Shown here piece by piece: positions 6,938 through 14,506 of a stretch of DNA of 22,215 nt. The DNA comes from JAEYZS01 sp031374125. Lineage in GTDB: Bacteria; Bdellovibrionota; Bdellovibrionia; Bdellovibrionales; JAEYZS01. The position numbers and the translations under genes were made by a program. Position 1 is the first letter of the stretch; every line of letters begins with the position of its first letter. The notes under the pieces were generated by a model. That model saw only the letters and a program-made list of their open reading frames with translations. It was not told where the DNA came from and searched no databases. The stretch spans positions 1-22,215 of the forward strand of contig JANMFM010000246.1 in assembly GCA_031374125.1 (NCBI GenBank), given 5' to 3'.

Positions 6938-7813
6938 ATGAAAAAATATACCAATAAGTATATCTTAATTTTAGTATTGATAATAAGCATTCCAAGCTTT
7001 GCCTCTGGCATTGATGAAAGTGATTTTGTTTCCACCATAGAAAAACTTGAAAGAATTTATGGGGCATTTGTTGAAAATAGATTTCAAGCAGAACTTGTTT
7101 TTAAATCAAAGTGGGCAGATCCCAGTACCACCGCTGAAGCCTTTGTACGAACAATTCAGCATGAGGTTGGCGTTAAAATAAGTGGAGGACTTGCTCGCCA
7201 TCCTTTAATGACAAAAGATGCTTTTGCGGGCATCCTATGTCATGAATTGGGACATTTGATTGGAGGCGCTCCGATCAGCAAAGTACATGGTGACATTAAG
7301 TCAGACTCTGTCGAACTTCAGGCCGATTATTGGAGTACGGCAAAATGTCTTCGCCGATATTTTCTTACCGAAGGAGAACAAAACCTTCTCTGGCTTAAAA
7401 AGAGTGATACTGCGCCCTACATTCTAGCCAAATGTGAGTTAGCATTTAAAAACAATAAAATGAATGTGGCCATTTGTATTCGATCCGCACTGACTTCCAT
7501 TAGACTGATTCAAATAATGGAAGATTACGCACCACCAAGAATATCTGCAAGGATAGACACACCCAGTTCCAAAATTGTGCCGAAAACAGAAAGGTATTAT
7601 ACAGATATACAATGTCGATTGGATACTCTCTTCCAAGGCAGTCTTTGCAACCAAGATCCAGATTTAGATGTAAAAGACGATGATGAAAATTATGGTTTTT
7701 GCAATCTTGTAGACTCAAAAATAGGAACGAGACCCTTATGTTGGCATGCTCCAGGCAAAGAGGTCTTTGACCAAGGAGAGACCAGTTATATTAATGCTCC
7801 TGAGGCGCCATAG
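6938..7813 (+). CDS. Secreted HEXXH metalloprotease candidate
   Basis: A 291-residue exported protein. Residues 1-23 are a signal peptide (Lys-rich start, hydrophobic 9-19, probable cleavage after SFA). HELGHLIGG (102-110) is a zinc HEXXH motif, and VELQADYW (125-132) places Glu126 and Asp130 as the downstream E-x3-D seen in M48-like gluzincins. It has seven Cys in the region after the motif, suggesting disulfides and a periplasmic or extracellular location. The C-terminal 70 residues are acidic with four Cys and may be a separate small domain. It lacks the membrane helices of HtpX or Oma1. Family assignment to M48 is tentative. It is a single plus-strand gene between oppositely oriented units, with no clear Shine-Dalgarno. 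Confidence 0.72.
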   Translation: MKKYTNKYILILVLIISIPSFASGIDESDFVSTIEKLERIYGAFVENRFQAELVFKSKWADPSTTAEAFVRTIQHEVGVKISGGLARHPLMTKDAFAGILCHELGHLIGGAPISKVHGDIKSDSVELQADYWSTAKCLRRYFLTEGEQNLLWLKKSDTAPYILAKCELAFKNNKMNVAICIRSALTSIRLIQIMEDYAPPRISARIDTPSSKIVPKTERYYTDIQCRLDTLFQGSLCNQDPDLDVKDDDENYGFCNLVDSKIGTRPLCWHAPGKEVFDQGETSYINAPEAP

Positions 7814-7864
7814 AAACTGACCTTCATCGCTTTTTACAGTCATGGTTACTTTAAAATATTTGAT

Positions 7865-8944
7865 TTAAGTGACGTCAACATCTTCTTCAATACGGTGATA
7901 ACCGCGCCACTCTTTTAGTCGGGCAAAAGGCTGTAGAGCACCTTCGGGGTAATCCAATAGAACGTAAGTTAATTTTGTGAGCTTACCAAACGAACCTATG
8001 TCTAACGAAGTGAGCTCGGTCCAAGTGCCTGTGTTGAAATACTGCTTACCTCTCAGCCATTGTCTGTAGCGATAAACGTGGTTGTGACCAAAGACCACTG
8101 TATGCACACGTTCATCTTTTAGAATCTTCTTTGCAGCCAGATCCAAATCAGGAAATATGGATCGCTCAATGAAGATTTTAAGAATTTGTTTCCAAGAAAA
8201 TCTCTTTCGAGGATCTGAAGAAAAAATCGCATCAAGCATAAATTTATAAAGTTTTATAATCGTGATGATCGTAAACTTGGGTTCCTGCAAAAGGGCCCAT
8301 CTGATCATCGCCTTAAAAGGTCTTACTTTATCAATATGGGGGTTAATGCGCTTAATTTTCAATACAAATTCCACAAAAAAGAACGACCCAAATGGCAAAT
8401 TGAGAATAGGCTCTGGATATTCTTTTTTTACAAAGAATTTTTTAGGATCAATTCTGTTCGCCGGTTCATGCATATGACCATGCTCAACGTGCACGCCATC
8501 AAAATAATAAACGATATTTCTGTAACGAATATTTGTCCCAACAGCTTGATTCAAATACTCCCTCGCTTGTGGCCAAAGCATTCCCTGGTCATGGTTGCCC
8601 ACAACGTACGTAATTGTGTTCTTACCATTCTGCACAAATTTCTTAATAGCATTAAAAAAAATTGGATGCCCTTCTACGATTCTCTTTACTGTTTCCACAG
8701 TAATAGATTCTGTGATCACCGAAAGGTAATGGCCGCGATAATCCACTTGCAAAAGATTGAGGATATCGCCGTTCAATATCAGCTCGGCTTCGCAATCGGC
8801 GTATTCACCTGTCGTGTAATAATTAAGAAATTCTGCGAATCGTTCGTCGTAATAAAATTCTTCGAAAGAATTGATGTTTCCATCTTCTAGAACTTTTCCA
8901 GCGCCCACATGTAGATCGCTCACTATCAGTTTGATTTTTCTCAT
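7865..8944 (-). CDS. Calcineurin-like metallophosphoesterase
   Basis: The start is placed at the ATG at 8944 (359 residues) because the metal-binding motif follows at once (IVSDLHVGAG, 7-16); an upstream ATG at 9085 would overlap the GGDEF gene by 109 bp. The motifs come in family order: DLH (10-12), NGD (58-60), GNHD (116-119), EHGHMH (154-159) and GHNH (286-289), giving a two-metal site. About 125 residues between the fourth and fifth motifs, rich in aromatic and basic residues, form an insert that may contact a membrane or lipid substrate. LpxH-type enzymes are related but about 240 residues long. The substrate is unknown; with a GGDEF gene next to it, a nucleotide is possible but unproven. 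Last gene of a three-gene unit. Confidence 0.8.
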   Translation of the reverse strand: MRKIKLIVSDLHVGAGKVLEDGNINSFEEFYYDERFAEFLNYYTTGEYADCEAELILNGDILNLLQVDYRGHYLSVITESITVETVKRIVEGHPIFFNAIKKFVQNGKNTITYVVGNHDQGMLWPQAREYLNQAVGTNIRYRNIVYYFDGVHVEHGHMHEPANRIDPKKFFVKKEYPEPILNLPFGSFFFVEFVLKIKRINPHIDKVRPFKAMIRWALLQEPKFTIITIIKLYKFMLDAIFSSDPRKRFSWKQILKIFIERSIFPDLDLAAKKILKDERVHTVVFGHNHVYRYRQWLRGKQYFNTGTWTELTSLDIGSFGKLTKLTYVLLDYPEGALQPFARLKEWRGYHRIEEDVDVT

Positions 8945-8976
8945 CCGAGATCCACTTCTTAACAGGCTCTTAAATT

Positions 8977-9942
8977 CTAGCCCGCTAGATAAACTATATT
9001 TCTGCTTAAGTTCTTGCCACAGTACATGGCCTCGTCTGCAACTTGTAGTATTTTTTCTTTTGTTTGTGCATGCTCCGGGAAACATGCCACGCCAATGCTC
9101 AGAGTCACCCGCACCTTGCTGCCATTCATGATGAATGACGTCTCGCGCACACTCTTGCAGATTCTATTTGCAACAATTGTCGCCTGTTCAGCATTGGTGT
9201 TGGTCAAAATCGTTAAAAACTCGTCCCCGCCGTACCTGAAACAGAAATCCACTAGTCTTACGCTCTTTTTTACAATCTCACCGATCTCTTTTAAAATTTG
9301 TGATCCCACCATATGACCATTCTTATCGTTTACTAACTTAAAATGATCCACATCGATAAAGAGCACGCTAAACGATACATTTGAACGTTTGTATCTTTCA
9401 ATTTCTTGATCCAATAAAATATTTAGATATCTTTGGTTGTATAATCCAGTGACATCATCGATAAAATTTAAAGCCTGAATTGCATCCACTTTATCAATCA
9501 AATTCATTAACCCTTGAAGTCTTTGAATAAAGAAATAACGAAGAATTTCGTTATTTGCAAAATCTGCACTAAAATCCTTAAACATAAAGCAATAATGTCT
9601 ATTCAACTTATCTGAAGGTAATTTTAGAAAAAGGTTTTTCCCATCGATATGGAATTTTGCTTTAGAGAAATCAATTGTCTCGAATTTCTTTTTATATATA
9701 TTAAATTCTTCTAGCGAGGTTTTATGTAGAGATAGAAACTTTTGCTTAGATTTTTTAGCTGATGGATCTACTAATAATTTTTTGGATTTTTCAAGCCAAT
9801 AGAAAACCTGTTCGGAATGCAATTGATTCGCAAAAAAATTAAAGATTTCCGTGTAATGCTTAGGGCTTTTACTTTGGAGAACGAACTTCTCTAAGATTTC
9901 GAATTCGTCCATAAAATGTTTTAAAACATCTTGCTGCTTCAT
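8977..9942 (-). CDS. GGDEF diguanylate cyclase with novel N-terminal region
   Basis: A 321-residue cytoplasmic protein. The C-terminal GGDEF domain (about 155-321) has DDVTGLYNQRY (162-172), GGDEF (238-242) and an inhibitory site RLVD (229-232) five residues upstream, so it should make c-di-GMP from GTP with product inhibition. The N-terminal 150 residues are helical and Lys-rich with some GAF-like character, but I cannot assign a domain; they may sense a signal or bind the neighbouring coiled-coil protein. There is no transmembrane segment. The gene begins eight bases after the coiled-coil gene ends and is followed 32 bases later by the phosphoesterase, so the three are probably co-transcribed. 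It has no FHA domain, unlike the other cyclase in the window. Confidence 0.88.
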   Translation of the reverse strand: MKQQDVLKHFMDEFEILEKFVLQSKSPKHYTEIFNFFANQLHSEQVFYWLEKSKKLLVDPSAKKSKQKFLSLHKTSLEEFNIYKKKFETIDFSKAKFHIDGKNLFLKLPSDKLNRHYCFMFKDFSADFANNEILRYFFIQRLQGLMNLIDKVDAIQALNFIDDVTGLYNQRYLNILLDQEIERYKRSNVSFSVLFIDVDHFKLVNDKNGHMVGSQILKEIGEIVKKSVRLVDFCFRYGGDEFLTILTNTNAEQATIVANRICKSVRETSFIMNGSKVRVTLSIGVACFPEHAQTKEKILQVADEAMYCGKNLSRNIVYLAG

Positions 9943-9950
9943 CTTTGCAC

Positions 9951-10856
9951 TTATGTCCCTGTTTTCTTTATCTCACTCACATCTATGTCTTCATTTTCCA
10001 ATAAAGTAAGAGCTAGTCTTAAAGCCTTAGTACTTCTTCTGATCTGTTCTTTCTGACTTTGAATATGATTATTCAATTCCCGGGCCTGAGCTTTATAACT
10101 ATCCATTTCAAAGTGCAATTGATCCATTTGTTTCTTGAGGTCTAGGATCATTTCGTCTTTATTTGTAATGACGACGTCACCTTCGTGCTGGAGGATCTCA
10201 AGTCTATTTTGTAGTTCTCTTTCACGAACACGCACGTGCTGGATCTTTTCGCTCATCAAAGATTGGAATTCATCGTTCTTTCTTTGAAGTTGATCTTTTT
10301 CTTTTTGAAGTTCGCTAATGATTCTATCCTTTAAAACACTTTCATCTTTTAGATTATCGACTTGAGCTTTTTGATCCATCTTGCTCATATCAATTTTGCG
10401 CGCAAGCTCATCGTACTTTTTTTGAAGAACGATTGCAGAGGTAGACACTGTTTCATTTTCTGATTTTAATTCATCCACTTGCTTCTCAAGAGCCTTTACT
10501 TTTCCTTGAGCAATTCTTAGGTATTCAGATTGTTTGATCGCCGCTTCTAGCGAGAATAGCGATGGATCAATATTGTCTTTATTAAAGAAATTTTCTCTAG
10601 CGGCCGGCGGAGTCACTTCGCGAGTAGGGTTTGGCTTGTACTCTTCTGGCTTTGTTATAGGTTCTGTGAGCTTAGATTTCTGAATGGAAATGGATTTTGT
10701 TTTTTCTTCTGTTGAAAGCACAGAGGTTTTATCTGGCTCAACAGATTCCAATGGATTTAGAACCGTAGTTTTTTGTTGAGACGAAGTTACCTTATCGTTT
10801 CCCAAGAAAAAATCTGCTAAATCATCTTTAGTTTTTTTGTTACTCTTTCCACTCAT
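9951..10856 (-). CDS. Coiled-coil protein of unknown function
   Basis: A 301-residue soluble protein. Residues 1-95 are polar and low in complexity (Lys, Thr, Ser, Pro), probably disordered, with an acidic/hydrophobic patch KDDLADFFLG at 10-19 that could be a docking motif. From about 110 to 285 the sequence is a long heptad-rich coiled coil (for example KVKALEKQVDELKSENE), nearly uninterrupted. The tail ALRLALTLLENEDIDVSE is hydrophobic then acidic. No signal peptide or enzyme motif is visible. Being first in a unit with a GGDEF cyclase and a phosphoesterase, it could be a scaffold, polar localiser or filament-like partner; this rests on context only. A candidate promoter and the second hairpin repeat lie just upstream. 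Confidence 0.75.
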   Translation of the reverse strand: MSGKSNKKTKDDLADFFLGNDKVTSSQQKTTVLNPLESVEPDKTSVLSTEEKTKSISIQKSKLTEPITKPEEYKPNPTREVTPPAARENFFNKDNIDPSLFSLEAAIKQSEYLRIAQGKVKALEKQVDELKSENETVSTSAIVLQKKYDELARKIDMSKMDQKAQVDNLKDESVLKDRIISELQKEKDQLQRKNDEFQSLMSEKIQHVRVRERELQNRLEILQHEGDVVITNKDEMILDLKKQMDQLHFEMDSYKAQARELNNHIQSQKEQIRRSTKALRLALTLLENEDIDVSEIKKTGT

Positions 10857-10865
10857 TCTAGTTAA

Positions 10866-10894
10866 ATTATCGGAAACAGAAGAGAATGTCTGAA
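10866..10894 (-). promoter_or_regulatory. Candidate promoter for the coiled-coil/GGDEF unit
   Basis: On the minus strand TTCAGA (10889-10894) and GATAAT (10866-10871) are spaced by 17 bp, matching 4/6 and 5/6 of the sigma-70 consensus. Transcription would begin only a few bases before the ATG at 10856, so the message would be almost leaderless. The -35 element overlaps the foot of the palindrome at 10893-10909, which could then act as an operator. Confidence 0.35.
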
Positions 10895-10909
10895 GGTAAG
10901 CCGTACCTT
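10893..10909 (-). repeat. Hairpin repeat copy 2 (loop CGGCT)
   Basis: Read on the minus strand as AAGGTACGGCTTACCTT, a 6-bp perfect stem around CGGCT. It equals copy 1 (7-27) except that one stem pair is A-T instead of G-C, so the pairing is kept. It lies 37 bp upstream of the coiled-coil gene, in the same orientation relative to the gene as copy 1. T residues follow only on the plus strand, so it is not a typical terminator for the upstream kinase gene. Confidence 0.6.
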
Positions 10910-10954
10910 TTTGGTATTCAATGTGTCATTCTGGACTGAACCTTAGTATGGAAG

Positions 10955-11860
10955 CTAGATCTGAACTACTTTTAAGAAGCTCTCGAATCTTGTTTTTATA
11001 TCTTGATCGTTGAGCTTGAGAACTCTATTAAGACCAAAGTCCTCAACCGTGTAAGATGCAACCAAAGATCCTTCAACGCAAGCTCGACGAAGGTTTGGCC
11101 AAGTGAGCTCAAGATTATTCTTGGCTATGTATCCCATAAATCCTGCCGCAAATGTATCGCCTGCGCCCGTTGGATCCGTAATATCAAGAAGTGGATAAGC
11201 GGGAAGCACAAAGAATTGATTTTGGAAATAAACCACAGATCCGTATTCACCTCTTTTGACCACAATCACTTGCGGTCCCATCTCTGAAAGCGCCTTAGCT
11301 GCGGCCATGACATTGGGTTTACGAGTGAGCATCAATGCTTCTGTGTTATTTACAAAAATAATATTCGCTTTTGCTAAAACTTTTTTAAGGTCATCAAGCT
11401 TTGTCTCGATCCAAAAATTCATCGTATCTACAGCAACGATCTTTGGAGCGCTTGCCTGTTCTAAAACTTTCAATTGTAATTTTGGATCGATATTCGCTAA
11501 GAACACCACCGATGAAGATTTGAATTTCTCAGGAACTTTAGGATCAAAAGTTTCAAAGACATTCAAGTGAGTCGCAAGGGTTTGCGCCTCATTCATATCG
11601 TCTTTATATTTGCCTTCCCAATGAAAGGTACTTCCTTTTTTCTTTTCGATGCCAGAAACATCAACACCGCGAGATCTTAACATTTCGATACTAGACTCGT
11701 CGTAATCTTCTCCAACAACACCTACGATATTGATCTTAGTGTAGCGGCTAGCAACCACTGAAAAGTAATTTGCAGATCCACCAAGGCATTTTTCTTTTGC
11801 GCCCTTGGGAGTTGAAATTGAATCGTACGCTAAACTTCCTACTACTAAAATCTCAGACAT
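10955..11860 (-). CDS. PfkB-family carbohydrate kinase
   Basis: A 301-residue ribokinase-like ATP-dependent kinase. The N-terminal substrate loop shows LGGSANYFSVVAS (26-38). The C-terminal signature DPTGAGDTFAAGF (229-241) gives the anion hole and the catalytic Asp235. VDTMNFWIETK (144-154) and NNTEALMLT (171-179) are typical of the ribokinase/adenosine kinase branch. The natural substrate, a sugar or nucleoside, cannot be named. The gene starts 20 bp after rlmN and has a good Shine-Dalgarno (GAGGGTAA), so it is probably co-transcribed with it. No clear terminator follows; a 98-bp gap with the hairpin repeat separates it from the next unit. Confidence 0.85.
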   Translation of the reverse strand: MSEILVVGSLAYDSISTPKGAKEKCLGGSANYFSVVASRYTKINIVGVVGEDYDESSIEMLRSRGVDVSGIEKKKGSTFHWEGKYKDDMNEAQTLATHLNVFETFDPKVPEKFKSSSVVFLANIDPKLQLKVLEQASAPKIVAVDTMNFWIETKLDDLKKVLAKANIIFVNNTEALMLTRKPNVMAAAKALSEMGPQVIVVKRGEYGSVVYFQNQFFVLPAYPLLDITDPTGAGDTFAAGFMGYIAKNNLELTWPNLRRACVEGSLVASYTVEDFGLNRVLKLNDQDIKTRFESFLKVVQI

Positions 11861-11880
11861 TGTCGTTACCCTCGCTTTTT

Positions 11881-13041
11881 CTATGCCGGTGATGTCATTA
11901 CATCAGGAGTTAATCTTTTTGGTTTTCCTTCATATTCAGATTGGAGCTGTCCGCAAGCGGCATAGATATCTCTACCCATCGTTCTGCGAATCAACACATG
12001 CATGCCCATTCTCATCAAGGCTTCTTGGAAATCCAGAACCTTAACTCGATCTGGTCTCTTGAATTCCGAACCCGGATGTTCATTAAACGGAATTAAATTG
12101 ATTTTGCAAGAAATGCCTTTCGTCAGCTGCTTAATACGCTTTGCATCCTCTAGAGTGTCGTTCAAATCTTTAAGTAATACGTACTCAAATGTAATATCAT
12201 CGCCAGTTTGCTGCTGATATTCTCGGCAACCCTGAATAAGTTCGGCCAGAGGATAACGCTTGTTGATTGGCATAATGTCATCACGCATTTCATCCGTCGT
12301 GGCGTTTAAACTTATGGCCAAACGCGCACCACTTTCTGCAATCAATTTAATATTGGGAACAATTCCTGAGGTCGAAACTGTTACTCTTTTTCTAGAGAAA
12401 TTTCGGCCCCAAGGAGAGTTTAAAATTTTGATAGAGTTAAATACCGCTTCAGCATTATCTAATGGCTCGCCCATTCCCATGAATACGATATTTGTAAGGG
12501 TTTGGTCGCCTTCTAATTTTTCACCCGCTTGGATGAATTGAGAAACGATATCGCCCGCAGACAATCTTCTCTTTAATTTTTGTTTTCCTGTAAAACAGAA
12601 CTTGCAAGCCATGTTGCAACCCACTTCGCTCGAAACACAAAGTGTAAGGCGATCTTTTGAAGGAATGATTACCGCTTCAAAAGAAAGTGGCGCATATCTC
12701 TCAGTTGCCGGAAGTTGAAATAAAAATTTCTGTGTGCCATCAATACTTTTTAAATGCGAAAGCAAACTCAACTTTCTAAATTCTAAAATTTTCGGAAGTT
12801 CAGCTCTTAAATCTTTTGAAAGATTCGTCATCTGTTCAAAGTCTGTAATGCCTTTTTGATAAACCCAAGAATAAATTTGCTGTGCGCGGAATTTTTCTTT
12901 GCCGTACTTAGATAGAATTTCTTTTAATTGATCGAGCGTAAGATCAAAGAAGTTTTTGCGATCATAAACAATCGCCTCTTCTTCCGGCTCTGGAACGAAG
13001 GGTTTAAACTCAGTGGTGTTTGTTGATGTATCAAGAGTCAT
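11881..13041 (-). CDS. rlmN: 23S rRNA (adenine2503-C2)-methyltransferase / tRNA A37
   Basis: A radical-SAM enzyme that methylates C2 of A2503 in 23S rRNA and, in E. coli, A37 of some tRNAs. The 4Fe-4S ligands are C142, C146 and C149 (GCNMACKFCFTGKQ). The two catalytic cysteines are C135 (LTLCVSSEVG) and C363 (RDIYAACGQL), in the family spacing; the first lies seven residues before the cluster, as in E. coli. GMGEPLDN, the Gly-rich SAM contact, is present. At 386 residues it is near normal length, with about 25 extra acidic N-terminal residues. The Shine-Dalgarno is good (AAAGGAAA). The 255-bp upstream gap contains a GC-richer patch (about 13091-13140) with TGCCT/AGGCA pairing and a possible -10 TATAAT (13237-13242), so a long leader is possible. 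Confidence 0.95.
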   Translation of the reverse strand: MTLDTSTNTTEFKPFVPEPEEEAIVYDRKNFFDLTLDQLKEILSKYGKEKFRAQQIYSWVYQKGITDFEQMTNLSKDLRAELPKILEFRKLSLLSHLKSIDGTQKFLFQLPATERYAPLSFEAVIIPSKDRLTLCVSSEVGCNMACKFCFTGKQKLKRRLSAGDIVSQFIQAGEKLEGDQTLTNIVFMGMGEPLDNAEAVFNSIKILNSPWGRNFSRKRVTVSTSGIVPNIKLIAESGARLAISLNATTDEMRDDIMPINKRYPLAELIQGCREYQQQTGDDITFEYVLLKDLNDTLEDAKRIKQLTKGISCKINLIPFNEHPGSEFKRPDRVKVLDFQEALMRMGMHVLIRRTMGRDIYAACGQLQSEYEGKPKRLTPDVMTSPA

Positions 13042-13262
13042 TGAAATTTCCTTTCAGAGCATCCGACGTTTTTGTCTGGCGCTTTTAGCTTATTACAGCC
13101 GAGCCGTGCCTAGTTAGGAACAGCCGTATTCGAAGGCATGGTTCTACGAATAAACCCTTAAAATAACAAGCAATTTGTATTAGTTTTATGAATTCATGAA
13201 CGCCAGGATCTCTAATGCGATTTAATGCTTTATAAGATTATAGGAATCTAAGCGCACCATTT

Positions 13263-13304
13263 ATTATTTGATTATTATTTGATTATTATTTGATTATTAT
13301 TTGA
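13263..13304 (+). repeat. 11-bp tandem repeat, about 3.8 copies
   Basis: The unit ATTATTTGATT is repeated without change at 13263, 13274 and 13285, with a fourth partial copy from 13296. On the minus strand each unit reads AATCAAATAAT, and the first copy supplies the tandem TAA TAA stop of the small membrane protein. It is very AT-rich and likely to vary in copy number. Confidence 0.9.
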
Positions 13305-13455
13305 AGAATTCGGAGTCGTCGGTTTTGGTTCCTTTTTTGTGGGCTTCTTCGTTTTTCTTGGCGACTTTGCCGGTGATGCCGACCCATTCAGGGTAGAAGA
13401 ACATTAAAAGAAAATAAACTACGATGAGTCCGATGATTAGGCATGCTTCAAACAT
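13297..13455 (-). CDS. Small single-pass membrane protein, 52 residues
   Basis: A 52-residue ORF with a clear Shine-Dalgarno (GGGAG, six bases before ATG). Residues 5-21 (CLIIGLIVVYFLLMFFY) form one transmembrane helix. Next comes PEWVGITGKVAKK, then a charged, soluble tail rich in Lys, Glu and Asp (EEAHKKGTKTDDSEFFK). With the short N-terminus and the Lys-rich tail, the C-terminus is probably cytoplasmic. The coding pattern and ribosome site support a real gene. I have an impression of similar small proteins in Bdellovibrio but no known function. It lies between the heptose kinase gene and rlmN on the same strand. Its stop codon is inside the 11-bp tandem repeat. Confidence 0.7.
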   Translation of the reverse strand: MFEACLIIGLIVVYFLLMFFYPEWVGITGKVAKKNEEAHKKGTKTDDSEFFK

Positions 13456-13470
13456 AGATTACTCCCTATA

Positions 13471-13510
13471 AGAAATTGAACGAAAGAAATTGAATGAAGA
13501 AATTAAATGG
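13471..13510 (+). repeat. Imperfect 13-14 bp tandem repeat
   Basis: Three imperfect units follow one another: AGAAATTGAACGA, AAGAAATTGAATGA and AGAAATTAAATGG. They lie between the small membrane gene and the heptose kinase stop, just upstream of the small gene's ribosome site. On the transcribed strand this is a pyrimidine-rich leader. Confidence 0.5.
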
Positions 13511-13515
13511 ATATC

Positions 13516-14505
13516 TTAAGACGGATTATTCGCAAAAGATGCTTTTAACTCGGGAATATCACAAGTTGCGCAGCCAATTTTTGCTACCACAACACCTGCT
13601 GCGTGATTGGCAATCAAACAACTTTCCTTTAATGAAACTCCCGAACACCATGCCAAAGCCATTGCCGCCACAACTGTATCTCCCGCTCCCGTCACATCAA
13701 AAACCTCTCTGGCAACCGTTGGAACCGTGTCAGACTTTCCGTCTTCAAAAAAGCTCATGCCTTCTTTTCCGCGAGTCACCACCATTTGCTTGGACCCGAT
13801 GGCTTTCATCAATGCATCGCCAACTTCCTTATAAGAACTTGATACGCCTCTCAAATCATCCACTGGAATTTTTGAAAGGATAATTGCTTCTTCTGCGTTT
13901 GGAGTCATGAGATCTGATCCACGATAGTATTCAACAGGCGTACTTCTATGTGGATCGACAATTATTTTTTTATTTTTTTGTTTGGCAGCTTTAATGATTT
14001 CTTGAATTAGTTTTTCAGAGAACACGCCTTTTGCGTAATCTTGAAGAACTAAACCTTCACAGTCAGAAAGATTTTTTTGCACCATCTCTAAAACTTTTTT
14101 CTCAACATCGGCACTTAAGAATTTCTTTTGCTCATAATCTACTCTTACAACGTGGTGATGCTCAGACATCACTCTTAATTTTTTTGTCGTAGGCCTTGTA
14201 TTATCTGTAACTAGGTATTGATCCGAAACATTGGCTTCACGCAAAAGTTTTCTCAACTGATCTCCAGCGTAATCGTGACCAACCACAGAAATTAAAACCG
14301 CCACCCCACCAAGGCTTTGAATATTTTGGGCAACGTTTGTCGCTAGACCAAGTCTTTGTTCTTCAGTTTGTACTTCCACAACGGGCACGGGCGCCTCTGG
14401 AGAAATTCTTTTTACAGAACCATTCACATATTCATCGAGGCCGATATCACCTACGACTAAGATTTTTTTATTTTTAAATTTTTGAATATGTTGTTCTAAA
14501 TTCAT
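13516..14505 (-). CDS. hldA: D-glycero-beta-D-manno-heptose-7-phosphate kinase
   Basis: Phosphorylates heptose-7-phosphate at C1 to give the 1,7-bisphosphate, an early step to ADP-heptose for LPS inner core. The 329-residue protein is a PfkB-family kinase with GDIGLDEYVNGSVKRISPEAPVP (19-41), a hallmark of RfaE/HldE domain I. DPHR occurs at 184-187, and DVTGAGDTVVAA (270-281) carries the catalytic Asp276. E. coli HldE is bifunctional (about 477 residues); the nucleotidyltransferase half is absent here, so a separate HldC-type protein is expected elsewhere. The usual Gly-Gly-Ala before NVA reads LGLATNVA (52-59), a small departure in the substrate loop. Its start lies one base after the stop of the GT9 gene (TGATATG), suggesting coupling and a shared LPS role. 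Confidence 0.9.
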   Translation of the reverse strand: MNLEQHIQKFKNKKILVVGDIGLDEYVNGSVKRISPEAPVPVVEVQTEEQRLGLATNVAQNIQSLGGVAVLISVVGHDYAGDQLRKLLREANVSDQYLVTDNTRPTTKKLRVMSEHHHVVRVDYEQKKFLSADVEKKVLEMVQKNLSDCEGLVLQDYAKGVFSEKLIQEIIKAAKQKNKKIIVDPHRSTPVEYYRGSDLMTPNAEEAIILSKIPVDDLRGVSSSYKEVGDALMKAIGSKQMVVTRGKEGMSFFEDGKSDTVPTVAREVFDVTGAGDTVVAAMALAWCSGVSLKESCLIANHAAGVVVAKIGCATCDIPELKASFANNPS

Positions 14506-14506
14506 A

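Noticed and set aside
8336..8890. Plus-strand ORF of 184 codons
   Set aside because: It lies fully opposite the metallophosphoesterase, whose motifs are clear; the composition is that of a shadow frame.
8945..9085. 47-residue N-terminal extension of the metallophosphoesterase
   Set aside because: It overlaps the GGDEF gene by 109 bp and the added residues are not family-like; the ATG at 8944 sits just before the first motif.
13091..13140. tRNA- or structured-RNA-like patch upstream of rlmN
   Set aside because: TTCGAAT with flanking GCC/GGC recalls a T-arm, but no acceptor stem or anticodon arm can be formed; kept only as a note in the rlmN entry.
13263..13304. CRISPR-like repetition
   Set aside because: The 11-bp units are contiguous without spacers.
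13494..13883. Plus-strand ORF of 129 codons over the heptose kinase gene
   Set aside because: It is antisense to a well-supported kinase and rich in Pro/Leu, as shadow frames are.
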